Under the pieces are notes generated by a model, which worked only from the letters and a program-made list of their open reading frames with translations, was not told the DNA's origin and made no database searches. This document shows positions 17,790 through 28,031 of a DNA stretch of 64,000 bases, in pieces. The position numbers and the translations under genes were made by a program. Position 1 is the first letter of the stretch. Each line of letters begins with the position of its first letter. Source of the DNA: Pelagibius sp050330205 (GTDB lineage: Bacteria; Pseudomonadota; Alphaproteobacteria; Kiloniellales; Kiloniellaceae); the NCBI GenBank assembly GCA_050330205.1, contig JBHJOA010000047.1, positions 62,001-126,000 of the forward strand, read 5' to 3'.

Positions 17790-18070
17790 ATGGACCTCGA
17801 GCGCTTCCGCGCCAGCCTCGGCGACCCGGCGCCACCCGAGGGGCTGCCGCCGCTGCTGCGGGCGCTGTGGCACGCCGGCCGCGACGACTGGGACACCGCC
17901 CACCGGATCGCCCAGGAGGACGATACCGCCGAAGGCGCCTGGGTGCATGCCCACCTGCACCGGGTCGAGGGCGACGAAAGCAACGCCGGCTACTGGTACC
18001 GCCGCGCCGGCAGGCCGCACAGCGCGGCAACTCTCGAAGCGGAGTGGACCGAGATCGTCCAGGCTCTTCT

Positions 18071-18074
<4 letters not shown>
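17790..18074 (+). CDS. Conserved hypothetical protein
   Basis: 94-residue helical protein rich in Trp, His and Asp (LLRALWHAGRDDWDTAHRIAQ, GAWVHAHLHRVEGDESNAGYWYRRAG). It looks like a TPR-like helical pair common as a conserved hypothetical in proteobacteria. It is translationally close to hlyU and overlaps the tail of the convergent ABC gene by 4 bp. No function assigned. Confidence 0.75.
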
Positions 18075-18903
<829 letters not shown>

Positions 18904-18907
<4 letters not shown>

Positions 18908-19902
18908 GCCGGAGCCTCCTGCAGATGCGGGTGCAGGCAGGCAACGCCGTGGTCGCCTTCGATGCGCCGCTCGCCCGGCGGCGCCGGCAGGCAGTCGTCC
19001 CGCACCCGCGGGCAACGCCCGGCGAAGACGCAGCCGGCCGGCCGATGCAGCGGATCGGGGACCTGCCCCGGAATCGTGGCGAGGCGACTGCCCTGCGCCC
19101 GAACTGTTTCGGTGGCCGCGTCGAGCGCCCCCGGCGAGGCGGCGAAGAGGCCGCGGGTGTAGGGATGCGCCATGCGGTCGAAGACCGCAGCCGTTGCGCC
19201 GCGTTCCACCACGCGGCCGGCATACATCACCAGCATGGTGCGGGTGTTCTGCCAGACCACAGCGAGGTCGTGGGTGATCAGCAGCAGCGCCAATCCAGCG
19301 TCCGCAGTCACCTCGGCGATGAGGTCGAGGATCGCCGCCTGGCTGGTGACGTCGAGCGCCGTGGTCGGCTCGTCGGCGATCAGCAGCGCCGGGTCGCAGG
19401 CCAGCGCCATGGCGATGACCACGCGCTGGCGCTGGCCGCCGGAAAGCTGATGCGGGTAGAGGCCCGGAGCGAAGCGCGGCTGCGGCAGGCCGACGCGGTC
19501 GAGCAGCTTCACCGCCCGCGCCTCGGCCTCGGCCCTCCCCAGACCAAGATGCCAGCGCAGACCCTCGGCGACCTGGACGCCGATGGTCTTCACCGGGTTG
19601 AGGGCGGTCATGGGTTCCTGGAACACCATGGCGAGGCGGCGGCCGCGGATTCGGCAGAGCTCGCGTTCCGACAGGGCCAGGAGGTCGCGGCCCTCGAAGA
19701 TCGCCGTTCCCTGCACCCGCGCCTGCGCCGGCAGCAGTCCCATGAGGGCCAGCGCGGTCATCGACTTGCCGCAGCCCGATTCGCCGACGATGCCGAGGCT
19801 GCCGCCGGCCGCGAGGTCGAAGCCGACGTCCTCGAGAACGCGCGCCGGCCCCTCGGGCGTGTCGAGGGTGACCGTGAGGCCGGAGACGGTGAGCAGCGTC
19901 AT
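18904..19902 (-). CDS. Oligopeptide-type ABC transporter ATPase (DppD/OppD type)
   Basis: 332 residues with Walker A GESGCGKSM, signature LSGGQRQRVVIAMAL, Walker B LLIADEPTTALD, and the oligopeptide-ATPase C-terminal domain with its Cys cluster (GCVFAGRCPRVRDDC), which in homologues binds an Fe-S cluster. It pairs with the DppF-like ATPase to drive the importer. ATG 19902 overlaps the upstream permease by 4 bp, giving translational coupling. Confidence 0.92.
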
Positions 19903-20777
19903 CGCTCTCTCCGGAGGCGCGGGTCGAGCAGGTCGCGCAGCCCGTCGCCCAGCAGGTTGAGGCCGAGTACGGTGATCACGATCGCCAGGCCCGGAAAAAC
20001 CGCCAGCAGGGGCGCCTGATACATCAGTGTCTGCGCCTCGTTCAGCATCTTGCCCCAGCTCGGGTCCGGCGGCTGGGTGCCGAGGCCGAGGTAGCTGAGC
20101 CCTGCCTCGGCGAGGATGCCCAGGGCAAACTGGATGGTCATCTGCACAATCAGCAGGCTGGAGATGTTGGGCAGGATGTGTTCGACGGTGATGCGCGTGT
20201 GTCCCTTGCCGGCGACGCGTGCCGCCAGCACGAAATCGCGCTTCCACAGCGGCAGCGCGGCGCCGCGGGTGAGGCGCGCGAAGACCGGGATGTTGAAGAT
20301 GCCGATGGCGATGATGGAGTTCACTGCGCCGGGCCCCAGGATGGCGGTGATCATCACCGCCGAGAGCAGGGCCGGAAAGGCAAAGGTGAAGTCGTTGAAG
20401 CGCATCACCACTTCCTCGACCAGGCCGCGCCGGGCCGCGGCCAGCGCGCCCAGCGGCACGCCGATGCCGGCGCCGATGCCGACGGCCACCAGGGAAACCG
20501 CAAGCGAGTTCACCGTCCCCGCCATGAGGCGCGACAGCAGGTCGCGGCCGAACTGGTCGGTGCCCAGCCAGTGCGCCGCCGAGGGCGGCTGCAGCCGGGC
20601 GGGGATGTCCATGACGTTCACCGGATAGGGCGTCCAGACCAGGGACGCGAGCGCCACAACGACCAGCAGCGCGGTCACCGCGAGACCGATGACGAAGCCG
20701 GCGCTGCGCCGGCCGCGCGACCAGTATTCGCGCCACGGCCCCGGCGGCGCCACCGTCGGCAGCGGGTCAGTCGACAT
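19899..20777 (-). CDS. Oligopeptide-type ABC permease (DppC type)
   Basis: 292 residues, six membrane helices, with the EAA loop (ARVAGKGHTRITVEHILPN) that docks the ATPases. N-terminal GTDQFGRDLLSRL is the DppC/OppC hallmark. Heterodimer partner of the DppB-like permease, whose gene it overlaps by 11 bp. Confidence 0.92.
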   Translation of the reverse strand: MSTDPLPTVAPPGPWREYWSRGRRSAGFVIGLAVTALLVVVALASLVWTPYPVNVMDIPARLQPPSAAHWLGTDQFGRDLLSRLMAGTVNSLAVSLVAVGIGAGIGVPLGALAAARRGLVEEVVMRFNDFTFAFPALLSAVMITAILGPGAVNSIIAIGIFNIPVFARLTRGAALPLWKRDFVLAARVAGKGHTRITVEHILPNISSLLIVQMTIQFALGILAEAGLSYLGLGTQPPDPSWGKMLNEAQTLMYQAPLLAVFPGLAIVITVLGLNLLGDGLRDLLDPRLRRER

Positions 20778-21723
20778 GGCCGCCTTCGCGCAGGCGCGGG
20801 TCGAGCACCGCGTAGAGCAGGTCGACCACGAAGTTCACCACCACCACCGACGCGGCGAGCAGGATCACCAGGTCCTTCACCACGATGAGATCGCGCTGGG
20901 CGATGGCCTGGAAGATGAGACGCCCGAGGCCCGGCAGGTAGAAGACGTTCTCGATGATGATGGTGCCGGCCAGCAGGAAGGAGAACTGCAGGCCCATGAT
21001 GGTGACGACGGGGATGAGGGCATTGCGCACGGCGTGGCGCCACAGCGCCGCGCGGCGCGTCAGGCCCTTGGCCCGCGCCGTGCGGACGTAGTCTTCGCCC
21101 AGGGTCTCGAGCACCGAGGAGCGGGTGATGCGGGCGAGGATCGCCGCCTGCGGCAGCGCCAGCGCCACCGCCGGCAGCAGCAGCGACCGCAGCGCCGGCC
21201 ACAAGCCGGCATCCCAGCCGGCAAAGCCGCCCGCCGGCAGCAGCTGCCAATGCACGGCGAACAGCAGGATCAGCAGGATGGCGAACCAGAAGTTCGGCAC
21301 CGCGATGCCGAGCTGGGCGAAGCCCATGACGCCGACGTCGGCCGCCCGGTTGCGCTTCGCCGCCGCCAACACGCCGAGCGGAATGGCGATCGCGGTGGAC
21401 AGGCAGATGGCGATCAGCGCCAGCGGCAGGCTGAGCCCGATGCGCTCGCGCACCAGTTCCCAGACCGGAACCCCGTAGGTGTAGCTGGTCCCCAGCTCGC
21501 CGACGATGAGTCCGCCGACCCAGACGAGGTAGCGCTGCAGCGCCGGCCGGTCCAGGCCCATTTCGCCGCGCAGCGCGGCCAGGGTGTCCTCGCGGGCGCC
21601 GACCCCCAGCATGATCGCGGCCGGGTCGCCGGGCAGCACCTCCATCACCAGGAAGACGACCAGCGAGGCCACCAGCAGGGTGACGAGAAAAGCGATCAGG
21701 CGCTGCAGCAGGAAGACGGCCAT
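20767..21723 (-). CDS. Oligopeptide-type ABC permease (DppB type)
   Basis: 318 residues, six membrane helices. The opening block (FLLQRLIAFLVTLLVASLVV, LPGDPA) and the EAA loop (LGEDYVRTARAKGLTRRAALWRHAVRN) are typical of DppB/OppB. It lies 22 bp after the binding-protein gene and forms the channel with the DppC-like subunit. Confidence 0.92.
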   Translation of the reverse strand: MAVFLLQRLIAFLVTLLVASLVVFLVMEVLPGDPAAIMLGVGAREDTLAALRGEMGLDRPALQRYLVWVGGLIVGELGTSYTYGVPVWELVRERIGLSLPLALIAICLSTAIAIPLGVLAAAKRNRAADVGVMGFAQLGIAVPNFWFAILLILLFAVHWQLLPAGGFAGWDAGLWPALRSLLLPAVALALPQAAILARITRSSVLETLGEDYVRTARAKGLTRRAALWRHAVRNALIPVVTIMGLQFSFLLAGTIIIENVFYLPGLGRLIFQAIAQRDLIVVKDLVILLAASVVVVNFVVDLLYAVLDPRLREGGHVD

Positions 21724-21745
21724 GATCCCGGCGCCGGCGCGCCGC

Positions 21746-23239
21746 CTACTTCCAATGAACCTCGGTCAGGTCGTTGGCCTGGATCGGGCTGTTCTGCCAG
21801 AGGCCGACGATGTCCCTGTTCCACACGCCGTGCTTGGCGAGCTGGAAAAGAAAGACGTTCACCGAGTCCTCGGCCAGCGTTTCCTGTGCCTCGCCGAGGA
21901 TCGCATAGCGGGCCGACTCGTCCACGGTGGCGTCGAGCCGCTCCATCAGCGCCTTGAAGCCGGCATCCCGGTAGTCGAAGTAGTAGTCGTCCCGGGCATA
22001 GATATCGATATCCATCGGCTCGGTATGCGAGACGATGGTGAGATCGTAGTCCTTGCCCCGGAACACCTGCTCCAGCCACTGCGCCCATTCGACCTGGGTG
22101 ATCTCGGTCTTCACGCCGACGGCGGCGAGCTGGGCGGCGATAACCTCGCCGCCGCGCCGCGCGTAGCTCGGCGGCGGCAGCTTGAGGCTGAGGGTCAGGC
22201 CGTCCCCGTAGCCCGCTTCGGCCAGCAGCGCTTTCGCCCGGTCGGGGTCATGGGGATAGCGGCCGGTCAGATCGACGTAGGCCGGATGGTGGGGAGCGAA
22301 GTGCGAGCCGATCGGCGTGCCGTAGCCGAACATTGCCCCCTCGACCACCGCGTTCCGGTCGACCGCGTGCGCCAGCGCCCGGCGCACGCGGATATCGCCG
22401 AGGGCGTCGCGCCCGTTGTTGATGGCGAGGATCGTCTCGCCTTCCGTGCTGCCGATGAAGACCTCGAAGCGCGGGTCGTTCTCGAACTGCACCAGCGCCT
22501 CGGGTGCCGGGAAGTTGGCGAAGGCGTCGACGTCACCGGCGAGCAGCGCCGCCGTTGCCGCCGCCGGATCGGGAATGATCTTGATGACGGCGCGCGCCAG
22601 CTTGGCCGGCTCGCCCCAATAGGCCGGATTGCGCGACATCTCGATGCGGTCGCCCTTGACCCAGCGGTCGAACCTGAATGGTCCGGTGCCGATGGGTGTG
22701 TTCTTGTTTTCCGCGGCGCTTTCCGGCGCGACGATCACCGCGTCGCCCCAGCCCAGGTTGAAAAGAAAATTGCCGGCGGGCTGCTTCAGGGCGATGACCA
22801 CGGTCGCGGCATCTGGCGTCGCGACCGAGGCGATAGGCGCGAAGAGGCCCTTCTGCGCGTTGGTGCTGTCCTCCGCCATGGCGCGATCGAGGGAGAACTT
22901 CACGTCGCCGGAATCGAAGTCCGTGCCGTCGTGGAATTTCACGCCCCGATGCAGCCTGAAGGTATAGGTGAGGCCGTCGTCGCTGACCGTCCAGCTCTCG
23001 GCCAGCGCCGGCTTCACTTCGCCGTTACGGTCGATGCGCGTCAGGCCCTCGAAGATGTTGGCGTAGACCACCTCGTCGATGGCCGCGGCGGCCCCGGCGG
23101 TGGGGTCGAGGTGCGGCGGCTCCAGCACCGTGCCGAGCGTCAGGCTGTCCCTGGCGGCCGCCACACCGGCGGAGACGCCTGAGAGGAGACCGAAGGCGAC
23201 CAGGCCGGCGGTGAAGGCGGACGTGACGCGGTCTTTCAT
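21746..23239 (-). CDS. ABC transporter solute-binding protein (SBP family 5)
   Basis: 497 residues. A Sec signal peptide (hydrophobic core to about residue 28, GVAAA-R) leads into the peptide/nickel-binding fold (LTLGTVLEPPHLDPTAG, ALAESWTVSDDGLTYTFRLHRGVKFHDG, GTGPFRF). Periplasmic receptor for the downstream permease and ATPases. Ligand unknown; peptides, opines or N-acyl amino acids are all possible. The linked M20 hydrolase gene, if it were intact, would process an imported amide. Confidence 0.9.
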   Translation of the reverse strand: MKDRVTSAFTAGLVAFGLLSGVSAGVAAARDSLTLGTVLEPPHLDPTAGAAAAIDEVVYANIFEGLTRIDRNGEVKPALAESWTVSDDGLTYTFRLHRGVKFHDGTDFDSGDVKFSLDRAMAEDSTNAQKGLFAPIASVATPDAATVVIALKQPAGNFLFNLGWGDAVIVAPESAAENKNTPIGTGPFRFDRWVKGDRIEMSRNPAYWGEPAKLARAVIKIIPDPAAATAALLAGDVDAFANFPAPEALVQFENDPRFEVFIGSTEGETILAINNGRDALGDIRVRRALAHAVDRNAVVEGAMFGYGTPIGSHFAPHHPAYVDLTGRYPHDPDRAKALLAEAGYGDGLTLSLKLPPPSYARRGGEVIAAQLAAVGVKTEITQVEWAQWLEQVFRGKDYDLTIVSHTEPMDIDIYARDDYYFDYRDAGFKALMERLDATVDESARYAILGEAQETLAEDSVNVFLFQLAKHGVWNRDIVGLWQNSPIQANDLTEVHWK

Positions 23240-23311
23240 GGCTCTGCTCTGCCTCCGTTTTGCTGCGGTCCGGCCAAGAGACCGGCTGACCGGCGGTGCT
23301 TCGGCGGAAGT

Positions 23312-24588
23312 CTAGCGGGCGGGAGCGCCCCCCAAAAGCGCCAAAGTCGCGGCCGCCATGACCTTGGCGGACGCCACCATGTCGTCGATGCCGACGTACT
23401 CGTCCGGCTGGTGGGCGAGATCGAGAATGCCGGGGCCGTAGGCGATGCAGTCTTCCAATTGGCCAACCCGCACGATGTGCTTCTGGTCGTAGGTGCCGGG
23501 CGAGACAACCTGGCGCGCCGGCCTGCCGAGCACCTCCTCGATCGCCGCCGAGACGGCGCGTACCACCGGCGCCTCGGGATCGGTCATGGTCGGCTGGAAG
23601 GCGAGCACCTCGCGCAGGGCGTAGTCGAACCCCTGGCGGCTGTCCTTCAGGCCCTCGAGCAGGCGCACCACTTCCCGCCTTACCTCCTCGGGGTTTTCCT
23701 CGATGAGGTAGCGGCGATCGAGCACCATGCGGCAGGAATCCGGCACCAGCGGCGCCGGCAGCCCCTCGCGGTCCTCTGCAAGGCCGCCGTGGATGGAATT
23801 GATGTTGAGGGTCGACTGGCGCGCGCCCTCCGGCACCACCGGCATCTCGGTGCGCTTTCTGGCCAGCGCCGGATAGAGTTCGCTTTCCAGCTTCTGCAGG
23901 AAAGCGCCCATGTGGCGTACCGCGCAGTCGCCGAGAAAGGGCATGGAGCCGTGGGCGATATGGCCCTTGGTCTCGACCTCGGCCCACCAGACGCCGCGAT
24001 GGCCGATGCAGACGCGGTCGACGTTGAGCGGCTCGGGAATGATGACGTGGTCGACGCGCGGCCGCGAGAAGAACCCCTTCCCGGCGAGATAGCCGACACC
24101 GCCGTAGCCGCCGGACTCCTCGTCGACGGTGCCGGAGACCTCGAGCGCGCCCGGCAGATCGCCGAATTCCTCGAGCAGCGCCTCGACGGCGATCACCGCG
24201 GCGGCCAGGCCGCCTTCATGTCGCAGGCGCCGCGGCCGTAGACCCTGCCGTCGCGCACCAAGCCCTCGAAGGGCTCGACCGTCCAGCCGTGGCCGGCCTC
24301 CACCACGTCGATGTGCCCGTTGAAGTGGACGCAAGGGCCCGGCCGCCGGCCTTCGATGCGCGCGACCACGTTGGTGCGCGGGTAGCGCGCCGAATCGCCG
24401 GCCTCGCCCTCGGCGCGGTGATAGCCGACCGCGAAGCCCCGTGCCTTCAGCCGCCCACCCAGGAACTCGGCGCAGGGCGTGTACGCCTCGCCCGGCGGGT
24501 TGACCGTGGGAAAGCGGATCAGATCGCGGGTCAGCGCCACCAGGTCGTCGCGCTTGGCCTCGATGCGGCGGAACAGGGCGTCGTGCAT
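23312..24588 (-). pseudogene. M20 family deacylase/peptidase (ArgE/DapE type), frameshifted
   Basis: Two readings join into one M20 hydrolase. Frame one runs from ATG 24588 (IRFPTVNPPGE, FNGHIDVV, VYGRGACDMK). Near 24213-24215 the frame shifts and the second reading continues with GGLAAAVIAVEALLEEF, SGTVDEESGGYGG, GHIAHGSMPF and AHQPDEYVG. The family would read ...CDMKGGLAAA; a missing G in the Lys-Gly codons explains the break exactly. The reconstituted length of about 425 residues is normal for this family, and the metal and catalytic residues are present across the two halves. Either a recent pseudogene or a sequencing error. It heads the ABC operon. Confidence 0.85.
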
Positions 24589-24731
24589 GGCTTCAACTAG
24601 CACCACCACCCGCCGTCAGGCCAAGGAAAACTTGGGTGTCCGGCGGCCTCCGACGGGCGCCGGTCCGGCGGCGGCCGCCGGCGCGACCGGGAGGCATCCC
24701 TCGGAAGCCCGTAAGCCTTGTGTGGCCTAAA

Positions 24732-24745
24732 TGGTAGCGATACCA
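24732..24745. promoter_or_regulatory. Palindromic operator candidate upstream of TRAP operon
   Basis: TGGTA-GCGA-TACCA, 118 bp upstream of dctP in the divergent gap (24589-24862). The shape suits a LacI- or GntR-family regulator, but none is encoded next to this operon. Confidence 0.45.
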
Positions 24746-24862
24746 AATTCATGTTGTCGCGGCCTTCGGAATTCCATAGGCTCCCCTCTGAAGGCGCGGG
24801 AATCAGCGCCGATACCGTGCGGCATCGGGCCGCGCGGACCGCCAAGAAATAGGGAGGAACAT

Positions 24863-25894
24863 ATGAAAGTCCTGAAAATCGCCGCCGTGGCGGCGACCAC
24901 TTCCGTGCTCGGCCTGTCCGCGTGGGGCCCGACCCCGGCGGAGGCCGCCGAATACACCCTGCGATTCCAGACCCACTACTCGCCGGAGCAGACCTCCGGC
25001 AAGCTGGCAGCTCAGTTCGTCGATGACGTGGAGACCATGTCGGGCGGCCGCATCGACATCGAGCTGTTCTACTCTTCATCGGTGGTGAAATCGGTCGAGG
25101 GCTTCGACGCGGCGGCCAGCGGCATTCTGGATGGCGAAATGCACGGTGGCGCCTATCTGACCGGCAAGAACCCTGCCTTCCAGTTCGTCGGCGACATCAT
25201 GGGCGGCTACGACACGCCCTGGCAACAGTATGCCTGGCTGTACTACGGCGACGGCTACGAAGCGGCCAACAACCTGTATAACGAATTCGGCATGCAGCTG
25301 ATCGGCTGGTGGATCTTCGGCCAGGAGGCGCTGTCGTCGTCGACGCCGATCGCCGGGCCGGCAGATCTCAAGGATTGGAAGTTCCGCTCGCCCCCAGGCA
25401 TGGAAACCGAGATCTTTGCCGCACTGGGCGCTTCTCCGATCGTCATGGACTTTGCCGAAGTTCCCACCGCCCTGGAGACGGGCATTATCGAGGGCACCGA
25501 CTACTCCACCATCGGCAACAACGTCTCCATCGGTCTCTACGACATCGTGAACCACGCCACCTATCCCGGCTTCCACTCCATGCCGTCGGATCACGTGACC
25601 ATCCGCAAGGATGTCTGGGACTCCCTGCCCGAGGACCTGAAGCGTATCATCGATGTCGCCACGCAGAAGCTGGCCTTCCAGACCGCTCTCGCCGGTGAGG
25701 CGCAGAGCAACAAGTACGCAGCCGAGCTGCGTGCAAAGGGCGTGAACCTCTACGACTGGTCCGCGGAGGACCGCGCCGTCTTCCGCGCCGCGGCACAGGC
25801 CTCTTGGAAGGTCTGGGCCGAGAAGACCCCCGAGGCCAAGGCCTTGGTAGAGAGCCACATCGCCTTCATGAAAGACCTGGGCCTGGTGGAGTAA
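24863..25894 (+). CDS. dctP: TRAP transporter solute-binding protein DctP
   Basis: 343 residues. Sec signal peptide (MKVLKIAAVAATTSVLG... cut after AEA) followed by the DctP fold (YTLRFQTHYSPEQTSGKLAAQF, DLKDWKFRSPPGMETEI with the conserved Arg that clamps a carboxylate, and ALETGIIEGTDYS). Periplasmic receptor for a probably carboxylate- or sulfonate-bearing ligand. GGGAGGA precedes ATG 24863. First gene of dctPQM. Confidence 0.93.
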   Translation: MKVLKIAAVAATTSVLGLSAWGPTPAEAAEYTLRFQTHYSPEQTSGKLAAQFVDDVETMSGGRIDIELFYSSSVVKSVEGFDAAASGILDGEMHGGAYLTGKNPAFQFVGDIMGGYDTPWQQYAWLYYGDGYEAANNLYNEFGMQLIGWWIFGQEALSSSTPIAGPADLKDWKFRSPPGMETEIFAALGASPIVMDFAEVPTALETGIIEGTDYSTIGNNVSIGLYDIVNHATYPGFHSMPSDHVTIRKDVWDSLPEDLKRIIDVATQKLAFQTALAGEAQSNKYAAELRAKGVNLYDWSAEDRAVFRAAAQASWKVWAEKTPEAKALVESHIAFMKDLGLVE

Positions 25895-25922
25895 TCGCCG
25901 CCGCAGGAGCTTCAGCAGACGA

Positions 25923-25956
25923 TCCGGCCGCACCCCATTCCGGGGTCGCGGCCGGA
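25923..25956 (+). terminator. GC hairpin after dctP (differential-expression element)
   Basis: TCCGGCCGC (25923-25931) pairs with GCGGCCGGA (25948-25956) around an inner ACCCC/GGGGT stem, 28 bases after the dctP stop. No U-run. It probably protects the binding-protein mRNA or lowers read-through into dctQM. Confidence 0.55.
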
Positions 25957-26060
25957 ACGGTCGCGAAAAGGGAGTTCCCCGGCGCGTCCGTTTGGCTTCG
26001 GTATGCCTGCCCAAAGAGTAGGATACCTTGCGGACCTGACGACAGAGAGCCAGCAGCCCA

Positions 26061-26600
26061 ATGGTCGAGCACCAGCCTGAAAGCCTGATTGACCGCATCA
26101 GCATCGCGATCAGTCGCGTCGCGATGTTCCTGATCGCCTGGATCGTGGCGATCATGTTCTACGAAGTCGTCATGCGCTACGTCTTCAAGAAGCCTACGCT
26201 CTGGGTAAACGAAATGTCGCTGTGGACCGCCGGTGCGGTCTACCTGCTGGCCGGACTCTATGTCATGCAGCAACGCGGCCATATCCGCATTTTCATGCTC
26301 TATGACATGGTTTCGCGCAACTGGCAGCGGGCTTTCGATGTGATTTCAACAGCGTTGATCATACTCTTCGCCGCCGCCGTGATCTGGGGAGGATTCAACG
26401 AGGCCTATGCGAAGCTGATGCGTTGGGAGACTTTCGGTACTGCCTGGGATCCGCCCATTCCCGCCACCATGAAGCCGCTAGTGCTGATAACCGTGGTGCT
26501 GATCGCCATTCAGGCGGTGACGAACCTCGTCATCGACTGGAACAAGGAAAAGCAGGTTCACGACCTCGTCGAGGAAGTGAAAGAAGAACTCGTCGACTGA
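26061..26600 (+). CDS. dctQ: TRAP transporter small permease DctQ
   Basis: 179 residues with four membrane helices and the DctQ signature (MFYEVVMRYVFKKPTLWVNEMSLWT). It forms the membrane unit with DctM. It is 166 bp after dctP (hairpin between) and 54 bp before dctM. Confidence 0.92.
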   Translation: MVEHQPESLIDRISIAISRVAMFLIAWIVAIMFYEVVMRYVFKKPTLWVNEMSLWTAGAVYLLAGLYVMQQRGHIRIFMLYDMVSRNWQRAFDVISTALIILFAAAVIWGGFNEAYAKLMRWETFGTAWDPPIPATMKPLVLITVVLIAIQAVTNLVIDWNKEKQVHDLVEEVKEELVD

Positions 26601-26654
26601 CGAAGTTAAGGAACAAGGCCGAACTCAAGGCCGTGCTGGGGGGATAGCAACTTC

Positions 26655-28031
26655 ATGGATATCGGAACGATCTCGCTGATTCTGCTGATCGGGATCTTCG
26701 TTCTGCTGGCCATCGGCATGCCGCTGGGCTTTGCCTCCGGCTTCCTGGCCGTCGCGGTGCTGATGATGAAGTTCGGGCCGGATCTGCTTTTCCGCTCCTT
26801 CGGTACCGGGCCGTTGAACATCCTTGCCCAACGAATGTACGGGCTGATGACGGACTACGTCCTGATATCCGTCCCGCTGTTCATCTTCATGGCTTGCTTG
26901 ATGGAGAGATCGGGCATCGCGCGAACCATGTTCGACAGCCTGAACGTCTGGCTGAGCCGCACACGCGGCGGCATCGCCATCGTGACGGCCATCATGGCTA
27001 TCATCATGGCTGCCATGTCCGGAATCATCGGCGGCGAGGTCGTGCTGCTGGGTCTTATCGCGCTGCCCAACATGTTGCGCCTCGGCTACAACCAGAACCT
27101 TGCCATCGGCACCATCTGCGCCTCAGGCAGTTTGGGCACCATGATCCCGCCCTCCATCGTGCTGATCATCTACGGCCTGACCACCGATACCTCGATCCAC
27201 GCCCTGTTCAAGGCCGCCTTCGTGCCGGGCTTCATTATGGGTGGCCTCTACATCGTTTACATCATCATCCGTACCCGGCTGAATCCCGAGCTGGCGCCGC
27301 TGCCGGAGGGCGGCGACAACGTCACCATGGCCGACAAGCTGCGTGCTCTGCCGGGCCTCATCGCACCGCTCTTCGTGGTCGCCGTTGTTCTTGGCTCGAT
27401 CTACGGTGGATTCACGGGCATCACCGAGGCGGCCGGCATGGGCGTGGTCGCGGTGCTGGTTATCATCACCCTGCGCGGAGAGATGTCGTGGGCTCTCTTC
27501 AAGGAGGCCCTGATGCGGACATGGAAGTCTACCGGCACCATCCTGTGGATCACATTCGGCGCCACGGCGCTGGCCGGCGCCTACACCATCGCTGGCGGCC
27601 CCACCTACGTGGCCAACCTGATCATCGGCACCGAGTTGCCGACTTTCGGGATCCTCCTGCTGATGATGGTGATCTTCCTGATCCTCGGCGCCCTTATGGA
27701 CTGGGTCGGCATCGTGCTGCTGGTGATGCCGGTCTTCCTGCCCATCATCCTCAAGCTGCCGATCGAGGAAATTGGCCTCACAGGCGCGCTGGTTGCCGCG
27801 CCGAGTTTTGTCGCCGTCTGGTTCGGCATCCTGTTCTGCGTCAACATGCAGGTGAGCTTCCTGAGCCCACCCTTCGGGCCTGCGGCCTTCTACCTGAAGT
27901 CCGTCGCGCCGCCGCACATCACGTTGCCCGACATCTTTCGCGGATTCCTGCCCTTCATCGCCATTCAGCTCATCGTGCTGATGCTGGTCCTGTTGTTCCC
28001 CGAGGTGACAATGATCTTCGCGCCACGCTAG
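26655..28031 (+). CDS. dctM: TRAP transporter large permease DctM
   Basis: 458 residues, about 12 membrane helices. DctM-family features: GIARTMFDSLNVWLSRTRGG, GTICASGSLGTMIPPSIVLIIYG and GILFCVNMQVSFLSPPFGPAAF. Ion-coupled uptake channel, energised by an ion gradient rather than ATP. Its last 4 bases overlap the convergent HugZ-like gene. Confidence 0.94.
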   Translation: MDIGTISLILLIGIFVLLAIGMPLGFASGFLAVAVLMMKFGPDLLFRSFGTGPLNILAQRMYGLMTDYVLISVPLFIFMACLMERSGIARTMFDSLNVWLSRTRGGIAIVTAIMAIIMAAMSGIIGGEVVLLGLIALPNMLRLGYNQNLAIGTICASGSLGTMIPPSIVLIIYGLTTDTSIHALFKAAFVPGFIMGGLYIVYIIIRTRLNPELAPLPEGGDNVTMADKLRALPGLIAPLFVVAVVLGSIYGGFTGITEAAGMGVVAVLVIITLRGEMSWALFKEALMRTWKSTGTILWITFGATALAGAYTIAGGPTYVANLIIGTELPTFGILLLMMVIFLILGALMDWVGIVLLVMPVFLPIILKLPIEEIGLTGALVAAPSFVAVWFGILFCVNMQVSFLSPPFGPAAFYLKSVAPPHITLPDIFRGFLPFIAIQLIVLMLVLLFPEVTMIFAPR

